This document shows positions 46,401 to 56,067 of a stretch of 64,000 nt of DNA, piece by piece. A model generated the notes under the pieces. The model worked only from the letters and a program-made list of their open reading frames with translations. It did no database searches and had not been told where the DNA came from. The first letter of the stretch is position 1. Each line of letters starts with the position of its first letter. Origin of the DNA: Callipepla californica brunnescens (taxonomy: Eukaryota; Chordata; Aves; Galliformes; Odontophoridae); NCBI GenBank assembly GCA_023055505.1, contig JALIRH010000043.1:4047896-4111895 (forward strand), read 5' to 3'. Made by a program: the position numbers and the translations under genes.

Positions 46401-49400
46401 GTGGAGGTCTTTTCCAACCTTGGTGACTCTATGATTACAGCAATCACAGAATTGCAGGGGTGGAAGGGACCGCAAGAGATCATTGAGGTCAGCCTCCCTG
46501 CTGGAGCAAGTTCCCTCCCATAGCTTGCAGAGGTCGGTATCTAATTGTGCCTTGATTATCTCCACAGAAGGAGACTCCACCACCTCATACAAGAGTGGAT
46601 AGTTTGAGAAAAGAAATTCAGTGAAGCTTTCAGTGATTTCTGGTGCTCTTCTGTTTTCACCTCTCTGTCCATGCCCACTGGCTGGATGTTACACTGTTAT
46701 GTCAACGAGCTGGTGAAAATATTTAAAATTTGTCATTTCAAGGTTCTCTCAAAAAGATGTTTGACACATTTTGCCAAAGATATTACTGCTCAAAATCCCT
46801 CCAGCACCTGAGATTTAAACCTGACCAGTGGACACTTCTGAGGCACCTTTCCCTTTCTGAAATGCAGATGTGGGAGGGAAGGAAGGGTGAAGCTGGGGGC
46901 ACTGCTCTGTGGCTCTGTCACTCCACTGGGGTGTGTCCAGGGCTCAGGGCAGGATGTGGGCTGCCATGCAGCTCCTTGTTGGAGCTTCCCATCCCTGTGC
47001 TGGCCCACTTACCTTGCCTCACAGAACTTCTTTGTAATTCTGGGACGATCCTGGGCCCGCCGGTGCCGGAACCATGTCTCCACTGTTCTGACTGGCAAGC
47101 CGCTTTGCTTGGCCACTGAAATCAGGTCCCCCTGGAGAACAGATTGGGAAAGCAGGGCTTCACCTTCCTGATGCTTTCTGTTTCCATGTGGCAGGAGAGG
47201 CTGCTTCTCCCTCTCTGGGTCCATGCTTCCCCAGAGACCACCTCTCTTTGGAAAAGAATTGGATCTGCTGGGCTTGCACTGGTGACCTCCTGGGTAATTT
47301 TGTCCCTTCTAGAACTCCAGTGTAGAAATATGTAAACCCAGGTTTGGAGCTTAGCACAGGCTCTCGCTGTCCAATTTTGGCAGCAGTGAGACTCAATGCC
47401 TGCTCTGAAAGTCTGTCTACAATTTTTTCATCTCTGATCCATGTTTGACAGATGATTATCAGCTACAGGTGGCAAATGAGGACAAAATAAGTTTAGTTTG
47501 TGATGATAAAGAAACAGCATACTAGCTCGTTCAGTGACATCAGATAGAACACCCAATTGAGCAACAAACAGCCTCAAAAGCACCTTTTCCACCATGGTCT
47601 CTTTCACAAATAGTCCCAGTAAAACTGCCTAGCCCTAGAACTTATTAACAGTGATTAAAGTAAAAGTGGACCTGAGCTTGGGAGCTTTTTTTTAACTAAC
47701 TTGACAAAACTTCATACAAATTGAAGTCAATAATTATTTTATAGATCTGGGAATGCATCACTGTGAGCAATGATCTGAAGGATTCTGCCAAAAATAAGGA
47801 GCCTTATCCACAGGATCTGCCCACCATGGTGAGATGGCTGCTTTGTCAGGAAAGCCAGCAGCTCTCAGCTATCTGCTCGATCTGACACACAGCAGTCGGG
47901 TGGTGCTGGGGCTGTGGCTGCTGAATGCATTTGTGGATGGTGAAATATCTGCTTCTTCCCCCGAATGGTGGTTGGCAGCGGGGGAAGGAGGTGTTGGTTG
48001 CCTGGGCTGTCAGCACAGGGGCACTCACCTCCTTCGGGGTCCTGCCCAGCAGCTTGTAGAAGCCTTCCAGTGTGGCACTGGGCTGAGCTTTGGGCCTCTG
48101 CTTGTCTCTCACTCCCAGCCTTCTGCCCAGGGGCAGAGCTATGGTTCTACGAAAGGAAAGAGAGTTCAGAACAGAGAGGATGTGGGTGCCCTTACTGTTT
48201 TTTTCCTGAAGCCAAAAAGTAGCATCACACCAGCCACAATGAAGACAATCAACTCTGTCTCAGCTGAAACCAGTACAAGTGGCAAAAACAATAACAGATA
48301 TCAGTAGTATTGAGGCCACTTTCTTCTGATACTTTTATCAGTGATCTTGATGAGGAAATTCAGTGCACCCTCAGGAGGTATGTGGGTGACATCAAGTTAG
48401 GTGAGAGTGTTGATCTGCCCAAGGGCAGGGTGGCTCTGCAGAGGGATCTGGATAGGCTGGATTGAAGGACCATCGGAGAAGGCCCACGTTCCAGCTGAGG
48501 GCAGGTTTGCTGAGCACAGCCTTCCCACTCCACAGGCATCGAAGCCCTGCTCTGCCTGGCTGGACAGATGCACATCTACCCATCACCCTGCCCCACTCTC
48601 ACTGATAGTTCCTTGACTTCCCCTAATGTGTCAGTCTCTCTTTTTGGAACAGGTGTCCAAAGCCCAGTCTGAATCCATCGCCTGTGCTCAGCCACATGGA
48701 TCTGCATTGTTCCCACCCAAAGGCCCAGAGGAGATGGCTGTCAGCTCACAGACTCAGCTTGGAAGTACCATTTCCCTCAGCCAAGGTGGAACGCCCATCG
48801 CTGATGCACTGTAGGATCTCAACCCTGCATGAACTGGGGACCTCTGGTGCCAGGACAGAGGAGGGCAGAGCTGGGAAGGGAGGAAGGAGTAGTGTGATCA
48901 GGATGGTCCTACAGCAGGCTGAAAGAGCCATGGCTGTCCCCTCCTTCCCCTATGTTGACAGTGGGGACTTGCACGGCATCCTTGTGAGTATCCTTTAAGA
49001 CCAGGCTGTCCCCTGGCCCGGGGGGGCTATCAGCCCTGATGTACCCAGCAAATGCCGTATTCTGTATTGCACACTCCCAGCTGGTCTCTCTGCAGAGCCC
49101 AAGCCTCCTCTCTCTAGGGGGACTCCCCACCCACAGCTGAGGTGCAGCTGAGTGATGGACTTATCTTTTCACACCTGGTGCAGGTGAGAATACAGGTACA
49201 GGAATGAGATGGCAAATTACTGCCACACAAATGCTTTATGCCACAAAATGCAGAGAGTATTTCTGAGTACAACCCCCCCTGCCAGCTTTATTGTGGTTAG
49301 GAGATGGTAAGAATAAGTCTGAAGCAACCCTGCACAGACACAGCTAATAACAAGCACAGAAGAAGCTGGATTTATGACACCCACCTTTCAAAGATGCATC

Positions 49401-49551
49401 GGACCATGATCAGGAGCAAAGCACCAGGGATACAGAGCCAGAGGTCCTGAGGCTTTGGGTAGTGTGTGTCTGCAGACTCCTTCATGTCTTCCCAGGTGGT
49501 TCCGGGTGGCAGCCAGTACTTGTGGTGCCAGACCTCCTCCAACAGTCCCAT
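40461..49551 (-). CDS. CERS4: Ceramide synthase with homeobox-like and TLC domains, probably ceramide synthase 4
   Basis: Minus-strand exons: 49551-49385, 48146-48029, 47131-47013, 45727-45670, 45209-45159, 44465-44373, 43827-43699, 43428-43322, 42776-42632 and 40529-40461 (1056 nt, 351 aa plus TAG). The enzyme N-acylates sphingoid bases with acyl-CoA in the ER membrane. An N-terminal segment with a membrane helix (~36-53) precedes a truncated homeobox-like region (~95-135, with [11 protein letters not shown]). The TLC/Lag1p domain follows, with the catalytic-type HH at 210-211 and the HDASDYLLE signature at 237-245. The last exon encodes KKK, then an acidic [15 protein letters not shown] tail of the kind phosphorylated by CK2 in this family. 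The CERS4 symbol rests on overall similarity plus synteny with HNRNPM; human CERS4 is longer (about 394 aa), mainly at the C-terminus. The start ATG may directly follow a splice acceptor, so 5' noncoding exons are likely. Confidence 0.88.
40530..42631 (-). other. CERS4 last intron
   Basis: This 2.1-kb intron separates the final TLC exon from the 69-nt tail exon. Much of it is CR1 in gene-sense orientation (about 41120-42110, possibly to 42400). The remainder shows no recognisable feature. Confidence 0.65.
41120..42110 (-). mobile_element. CR1 LINE copies in the CERS4 last intron
   Basis: The left edge is a CR1 3' end (AATTGCAGGGGTTAGAAGGG). Reversed CR1 sequence continues to about 41730, and similar sequence to about 42110 may be a second, partly overlapping copy. 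Confidence 0.8.
44985..45115 (+). mobile_element. CR1 3' fragment
   Basis: Contains GCCCAGGGAAGTTGTGCTGT and GAGAAAGACCTGAGCAACCT, matching the CR1 3' region in the plus orientation. Confidence 0.65.
46150..46438 (+). mobile_element. CR1 3' segment
   Basis: Shows [17 protein letters not shown] in translation and a TTTTCCAACCTTGGTGACTC tail, the 3' part of a CR1 subfamily. It meets a minus-strand CR1 tail to tail at about 46440. Confidence 0.8.
46440..46590 (-). mobile_element. CR1 3' fragment
   Basis: AATTGCAGGGGTGGAAGGGA begins a reversed CR1 3' region that abuts the plus-strand copy at 46150-46438. Confidence 0.75.
48195..48278. mobile_element. ERVL-like LTR end
   Basis: A short stretch (AAGCCAAAAAGTAGCATCAC to GCTGAAACCAGTACA) shared with the piece near 63165-63297. 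It resembles one end of an avian ERVL LTR. Confidence 0.5.
48320..48600 (+). mobile_element. CR1 ORF2 3' fragment
   Basis: Contains AGTGATCTTGATGAGGAAAT and GGTGACATCAAGTTAGGTGA, then AGAGGGATCTGGATAGGCTG. This is the CR1 region around and after the reverse-transcriptase active site, with the catalytic box altered. Confidence 0.7.
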
Positions 49552-52329
49552 CCTTGTCAAGGTGGTGGGCAAAGACAGCACAGGCTCTGGGACTCGGCAG
49601 TGAGATGTAAAACTCACTCTGGAATCCGGACTGCCGGCGCTCCAGGACACCCAGCCCAGCTGCTCGTCACTCACACTGCACCTCGCACTCGATCTCACGA
49701 GTATGACTTTCAGCACCACTTGTTCTGACCTGCCCGTGAGCTTAGAGGTGGGGTGAGATGTCTTAGTACAAGAAAATAATTCTGTGGGTGTTTAGGAGGT
49801 GGATATCTTCAATTACACTCTACCGAACGGATGGCTAGTCCCTTCCTGGTGACAGCATCAGAAGGGGCATCTCTTGCTCTCGTTTTCTACCAGCCTTTCT
49901 CTTCCCAAGCTGCAAAGCCATTGCCTGTTAATCCACCGCCCATTCATGGGGCTTCTACCAATTCATAGCTGTGAAAAACCTGTTGATTTCACACGGAAAC
50001 CTCAGGTGGGTTTCTTCAGACCTCTGGTGAGGGATCTTTCTGAATGCCTTTGCAAAGCACTACCAGTGAGTTCTCTCCTTTTCATAAATTTGTTGACCCT
50101 TTGGGAGAACTCAGGCAGACAAGACAATTTCCTCATACGCAACCCATGGGAACTCTTTCCCAAGATGTTATGTTCATACACGTTTCCAGTAACTCACAAT
50201 ACTTTGTGCCAATCTGCTCAGGCCAGATGTCAGCAGCTCCTCACCTTCCCACCTGAGATTTCCCTACATTTCTGACACCACAATGGTCTGAAACAAAAAT
50301 GACCCTCCACTGTTGGCAGCTGAACGCTCTATTGTGTCAGTTCTCTCTTGGCTCTTGGATGAATACCACCCAGGATGAAGGTTTGCTGCTATTCCATTAC
50401 TGTTTTCTATAGGACCACTTCACACCCATCATTTTGGTGGGATGCAGCCTCAGCAAGAAGACAGCTGATGTGGACACCCCCTGCTTCCAAGTAGGGAAGC
50501 CATGTGCAGGCAGCACATGGGACTGTTTTTGCTCCAGCCTGATCCCTTCTCAGCCCTTATTATTTTATGTCTCCTGCAGTTTTCCCAGTGTTGTTCAGAG
50601 GAGACTGCAATTGCCTTTTGTTTCTGAGTGTATTTCCTGGCATGTCCAGATCAAACCGCCGAAGTTACAAGTCCTTTCTTTGTTTAGACATGACTTCAGC
50701 TTTTTGAATGACATCTTGCTGTTTCTTAGGGACGCTCCTGCCTGCAGGCACTGTGTCTGTTGTACACGTGCAAATGGGAAAAGCAATGTCATATGAAGTG
50801 TAGCCATCCAAGTAAAGATTCCCTTGGGTGTACGTGTCTGAATGAAAAAAAGCAGTGGATGTACATCTCCCAATTTCCAGTGCAGAGTGCTTTTAAAACA
50901 CAATCCAAAGCAGTGCTGGCTAGCAGTGCCCACTACAGCCTGCCAGCTGCCAGCCCTGGGGCCCATGCTGTTCTGGTCTCCAGCTCACCACTGCACAGCT
51001 GCCTAAAGACAGTGGGAGAGGTTCTCATTCTCACAGCTCACCTGGAGCTGGACATTCCATCCCCGCTGCAGCTTGATGACATTACATGACACACACGGTG
51101 TGGTGCACTCCTTTCTTGCACACAGGGCTGATAAGGATCAATTGGTAATAGATTCTGCTGTGGCACCCTGCACTCCATCTGCTCTGCTGGGTTATTTATC
51201 AGACATAACATGGTGTCTTGCTGCAGGTTTTTACAGCAGCTTCAAGTTTTGAGGTCTGTGATGCTCCAAGAGGAACTGTGTCAGTGGGTGGTGGTGGTGA
51301 CAGAGGGTGAATTCAGAAATACTAATACAGCACTCACAGAATTCCTGACACCAGAGCACACAGAGAACGTGGAGCCATTGTGGGGAGAAAACTGCACACA
51401 GAACTTCACTGAGCCATAGCAATTTGATGACAAGAAAACTTTTGCTGCGTGGTCGGTCCCAGTGATTCACTGTTGCCATGCTTGGTTACTCAGTTAGCGT
51501 GCTAATTCATTTCCAAGAGCCCTCTCGAATCCTTGATGAATCCTTTCACAGTGATCAGACTGGGCTTATAATGAGCCTGGAAAGAGCTTCTCTCAACAAT
51601 CAGGGGAACAGTGAAACAGGATGAAACAGCTGGCATCAGTATATGTCTGCTCTGGCTCCAGAGCGTGTGGTGCAGTCTCTGGGGAGCATTCTGCTCCTCA
51701 GATGTGTTGTGATTTTACAGCATCGATCCTTCCCAGCCTTCTGAAACCTCATGACAAAGAAAAAGAGACATGCATTTCCCTTCCCACATCCTCACAGCTC
51801 CATATCATCTGCCAAGCTGTGGACTTGCCATTGCTCTGTCAGTGTCATGTCACCTGGACTGCCTCTAGATTTATCACAGGGGTGCCCCAAACTGTTTCAG
51901 GGACAAATGAAGCTTCACTGAGCAGGACACAAATGAGGCAGCTGCTGTTCCTTACTGGCATGGCCTAATATGTCTGAATGCTCTGGGTCTGCAACATCAC
52001 CTCCATGCATGCTGCATGTTTAACAGCCATGGCAACAGCACCCAGACGTGTCTCCACTGTCACTCACCCACCTACCGACCAGCCAGGTCACCTCCTGCAA
52101 GTCCAAGAAGTAGAAAAGAGCCCAGAGATGCAAACTGTTCAAAAGTAATTTATAAAGAACTTTTACATTCTGTACAAAATGGTACACAACCATTCCTCCT
52201 GAACTCACCTCCTGCAGAGGAGTAGCAAGATTGTACACATGGTCCATGTCCCCCAGTTCGCATTGAACCTTGCCAGGCACATACAGGGAAGTGTCTGCAC
52301 AGCCTGGGCAGTTTAAATCTCTGCTGTCG
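49552..52329. other. CERS4 5' flank, no recognised gene
   Basis: About 2.8 kb of moderately GC-rich DNA upstream of the first CERS4 coding exon. A CERS4 5' noncoding exon or promoter may lie here, but I see no CpG island or convincing exon. ORFs of up to 133 codons in both strands lack domain signatures and are treated as chance ORFs. Confidence 0.5.
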
Positions 52330-52490
52330 TAACAGCAAATCTGTTAATAATACGGTTTCATAGTTTAGTAGAGCTATAAGATAGAAATCTATCTCATACT
52401 TTTTTAACTCTTTTAAAGCATTGTTGCTTTCCCAACAAATATCTGGATAATTGAAGTTCCCCATAAGAACCAGCACCTGAAACTTCATGC
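52330..52490 (-). mobile_element. CR1 ORF2 endonuclease-region fragment
   Basis: The minus-strand translation VLMGNFNYPDICWES corresponds to the CR1 endonuclease GDFNxPDICW motif, with Asp changed to Asn (GNFN). This is a rare 5'-side fragment among 3'-end copies. Confidence 0.65.
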
Positions 52491-52499
52491 TACTGGGGA

Positions 52500-52700
52500 T
52501 TGCCCATGGCTACAGGCAAGGGATGAGAGGCTGGAGAGAAGCCTGAAGAAAGGGACCTGGGGGTTCTGGTTGACCGGTGCCCTTGGGTGCAAGGGGGCCA
52601 GCACTGCTGCCGGTAAGGGAAGGGGCTGTCCCACTCTGCTCTGCCTGGTGCAGCTTCAACTTCAGCACTGTGCGCAGTTTTGGGCCCCACAAAGTCAAAA
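52500..52700 (+). mobile_element. CR1 ORF2 fragment
   Basis: CAGGCAAGGGATGAGAGGCT, GAAAGGGACCTGGGGGTTCT and the following sequence match the CR1 region just upstream of the C-terminal domain. Confidence 0.65.
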
Positions 52701-52969
52701 AGGCATCAAACTGTCTGAGAGCACCCAGAGAAGCCTCTTATAATGGCCAACCCATATTCCATATCAGGAATAATTTGTGACTGCTACATGAGCCTAGCAA
52801 ATCAGCATCTAATCTGCGTGTAGTATTTCATCACTGTATTTCATTGTGAGTGTATGCATAATATGCATTTCAGTGCACTTGGAGTATCAGGTGACTTTGA
52901 TCACTCATTACATTACTTCTCTCACAAACTGTAAGCCTATTAATGTGCTAAAAGTATGAGTGCATTAAA

Positions 52970-53550
52970 AAGTGCGTGGCCAGGAGGACAAGGGAGGTGA
53001 TCCTCCCCCTCTACTCTGCCCTGGTGAGGCCTCACCTGGAATACTGTGTCCAGTTCTGGGCTCCCCAGTACAAAAAAGACAGGGATCTCCTCAAAAGAGT
53101 CCAGCGGAGGGCTGCAAAGATGATAAAGGGCATGGAACACCTCCCTTGTGAGGAAAGGCTGAGAGACCTGGGGCTGTTCAGCCTTGAAAATAGAAGACTC
53201 AGAGGGGATCTGATCAATATCTATAAATATCTAAGGAGTGGGAGGCAAAGGAGAGAGGCTGGACTCTTCTCAGTAGTGTGTGGTGACAGGACAAGGGGAA
53301 ATGACCACAAACTGATGCATAGGAAGTTCTGCACAAATGCGCGTGGAAACTTCTTCACAGTGCAGCACAAAGCACTGGAACAGGCTGCCCAGGTGGTGGA
53401 GTCTCCTTCTCTGGAGATGTTCAAGACCCACCTGGACGTCTACCTGTGCAACCTGGTCTAAAGAGCTGCTTTGGCAGAGGGGGTGGACTCGATGATCTCT
53501 GGAGGTCCCTTCCAACCCCTACAGTTCTATGATCCCCAGGGTACAGTGCC
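52970..53550 (+). mobile_element. Well-preserved CR1 3' end with an open ORF2 C-terminus
   Basis: A 161-codon open frame (52976-53461) encodes the CR1 ORF2 C-terminal domain (HLEYCVQFWAPQYKKDRDLL, LFSLENRRLRGDLINIYKYL) and closes at a natural stop. It is followed by the GACTCGATGATCTCTGGAGG 3' UTR end. It is 5'-truncated, so it has no promoter or full enzyme. Its tail lies about 60 bp from the pentamer array. Confidence 0.9.
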
Positions 53551-53610
53551 GGGCAGACCAGAACCCAGGCTGAGCCTGAGTGGTGGAGAGCCAGCCCCAG
53601 GTGCTTGGTG

Positions 53611-55370
53611 CTGTGCCATGCTATGCCATGCCGTGCTGTGCTATGCTATGCCAGGCCGTGCTGTGCCATGCTATGCCAGGCCAGGCTGTGCTATGCTATA
53701 CCATGCTGTGTTATGCTATGCTATGCTATGCTACACTGTGCTATGACATGCTGTGCCGTGCTATGCTATATCACGTTGTGCTGTGCTATGCCATGCAGTG
53801 CTATGTTATGCCATGCTGGGCTGTGCTACACTGTGACTTGTTACGCTGTGCTGTGCCATGCCATGCCATGCCATGCCATGCCGTGTTATGCTATGCCATG
53901 CTGTGCTATGCCATGCCATGCCATGCCGTGCTGTGCTATGCTGTGCTGTGCCACTCTATGCCATGGCAGCCCCTGCTATGCTATGCCAGGCTGTGCTGTG
54001 CTATGCCATGCAGTGCTACGTTATGCCATGGTGGGTTGTGCTACACTGTGATGTGTTATGCTGTACCATGCTGTGCTATGTCAGGCTGTGTTATGCCATG
54101 CCATGCCAGGCTGTGCTATGCTGTGCTGTGCTATGCCGTGCCAGGCTGCGCTATGCTGTGATGTGCTGTGTGATGCCGTGCCGTGCCAGGCTTTGCTATG
54201 CTGTGCTATGCTATGCCGTGCCAGGCTGTCCTATGCTGTGCCAGGCCGTGCTATGCTGTGCTGTGCTATGCTGTGCTGTGCTATGCCGTGCCGTGCCAGG
54301 CTGTGCTATGCTGTGCTGTGCTATGCTGTGCCAGACCGTGCTATGCCGTGCCAGGACGTGCTATGCTGTGCTATGCTGTGCTGTGCTATGCTGTGCCAGG
54401 CCGTGCTATGCCGTGCCAGGACGTGCTATGCGGTGCTATGCCGTGCCAGGCCGTGCTATGCTGTGCTGTGCTATGCTGTGCTGTGCTATGCCGTGCTGTG
54501 CTATGCTGTGCTGTGCTATGCTGTGCCAGACCGTGCTATGCCGTGCCAGGACGTGCTATGCTGTGCTATGCTGTGCTGTGCTATGCCGTGCCGTGCCAGG
54601 CTGTGCTATGCTGTGCTATGCTGTGCTGTGCTATGCCGTGCCGTGCCAGGCTGTGCTATGCTGTGCTGTGCTATGCCGTGCCAGGCCGTGCTATGCTGTG
54701 CTGTGCTATGCTGTGCCATGCCATGCCGTGCCAGGCTGTGCTATGCTGTGCTGTGCTATGCCGTGCCGTGCCAGGCTTTGCTATGCTGTGCTGTGCTATG
54801 CCATGCCATGCCAGGCTGTGCTATGCTGTGCTATGCTGCGCTGTGCTATGCCATGCCGTGCCAGGCTGTGCTATGCTGTGCTGTGCTATGCCATGCCGTG
54901 CCAGGCTGTGCTGTGCTGTGCTGTGCTATGCCATGCCATGCCAGGCTGTGCTATGCTGTGCTATGCTGCGCTGTGCTATGCCATGCCGTGCCAGGCTGTG
55001 CTATGCCATGCCGTGCCAGGCCGTGCTATGCTGTGCTATGCCATGCCGTGCCAGGCTGTGCTGTGCTGTGCTATGCCATGCCGTGCCAGGCCGTGCTATG
55101 CTGTGCTATGCCATGCCGTGCCAGGCTGTGCTATGCTGTGCTGTGCTATGCCGTGCCGTGCCAGGCTGTGCTATGCTGTGCTGTACTATGCCGTGCCGTG
55201 CCAGGCTGTGCTATGCTGTGCTGTGCTATGCCGTGCCGTGCCAGGCTGTGCTATGCTGTGCTGTGCTATGCCGTGCCGCGCCAGGCTGTGCTATGCTGTG
55301 CTGTGCTATGCCGTGCCGCGCCAGGCTGTGCTATGCTGTGCTGTGCTATGCCGTGCCGTGCCGTGCCATA
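53611..55370 (+). repeat. 1.76-kb CYRKG pentamer array with 40-bp higher-order repeat
   Basis: About 352 consecutive 5-bp units, almost all CTGTG, CTATG, CCGTG, CCATG or CCAGG, with scattered substitutions. Unit boundaries stay at the same position modulo 5 from the first to the last unit, so no indel other than whole units has accumulated. The left third is more diverged. It includes a second-level duplication of about 215 bp (the CTATG-CCATG-CAGTG block at 53786 recurs at 54001). The right part resolves into 40-bp units of eight pentamers. Five successive units at 55141-55340 differ at only three positions. The plus strand lacks stop codons in all three frames. The array lies between a CR1 3' end and the HNRNPM CpG island. 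Confidence 0.97.
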
Positions 55371-55580
55371 CTCGGCAGCCCTACGCCACACCCCCCGATA
55401 CACCGCCGTGCCGGGTCGCCCCCGGGCGCTGGACCTCTCGCGAGAAGTGGAGCACCGCAACGCGCAGGCGCAGGAGGACGACGCAAGACGCAGAGCGCCC
55501 CCCGCGTGCCCCCCCCTCCCGTGGTGCGTCGCGCAGCGGCGGGGCGGGCTCTGCTCACACAAAGGCGCAGCGTTGGGAAA
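55371..55580 (+). promoter_or_regulatory. HNRNPM CpG-island promoter with CGCG (BANP) and NRF1 elements
   Basis: GC- and CpG-dense sequence without a TATA box, immediately upstream of the HNRNPM ATG and continuing into intron 1 (to about 55830). It holds the palindrome TCTCGCGAGA at 55436-55445, an exact match to the CGCG element bound by BANP. It also holds CGCGCAGGCGC at 55461-55471, an exact match to the NRF1 consensus YGCGCANGCGC. Both are typical of methylation-sensitive housekeeping promoters. The transcription start probably falls within about 100 bp downstream of these sites, but I cannot place it. Confidence 0.82.
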
Positions 55581-56031
55581 ATGGCGGCAGCGGCGGCTGT
55601 AGCGGCGGCCACCGAGAGCGCCGGCGGCAAAATGGAGGAAGCGCCGGCGGCGGCGGCCCCGCCACCTCCCAACGGAGCGGGCGGCCCCGGGGACGCGCCC
55701 GCCAAGAGGTAGGGGTGCTGCTGGGGCGCGGATCCCGGCCGGGCCCGCCGCGCCGCACGCGGCCTTCCCGCGCCTCGGGCCTGGCGCTGCCGGAGCGGAG
55801 CGGGCGCGGGGAGAGGCTGCCGGGTGTCAGGGAGGTGTTGGAGAGGTCCGTAAGGGAATAACAGTAAAAATGCGGCGGGTACGGCGAGCGGTCCGTACGC
55901 GAGGTGCTGGTAGGCCGAAAAAGCCGGAGCTGCGCATCACCTTCAGCTGACATAACGTTGGGAAGTTTCGTAGGTGGCAGAGCCTTGTTTTTCTAACGGT
56001 AAATCTGTGGAGTATGACCTCCTGCTGGTTG

Positions 56032-56067
<36 letters not shown>

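Larger units (their letters stand above)
42777..49384 (-). other. CERS4 introns 1-8
   Basis: Introns are 42777-43321, 43429-43698, 43828-44372, 44466-45158, 45210-45669, 45728-47012, 47132-48028 and 48147-49384. They contain CR1 pieces (44985-45115, 46150-46438, 46440-46590, 48320-48600) and a small ERVL-LTR-like end (48195-48278). No additional exon was needed to close the frame. Confidence 0.65.

Noticed and set aside
52976..53461. 161-codon open frame as a host gene
   Set aside because: It is the C-terminal part of CR1 ORF2, lacking the endonuclease and most of the reverse transcriptase.
53580..55861. Overlapping plus-strand ORFs of 193, 148, 667, 514 and 509 codons rich in Cys, Ala, Met, Leu and Tyr
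   Set aside because: They are the same pentamer array read in three frames. Stop-free units, not selection, keep them open, and they run into HNRNPM exon 1 in wrong frames.
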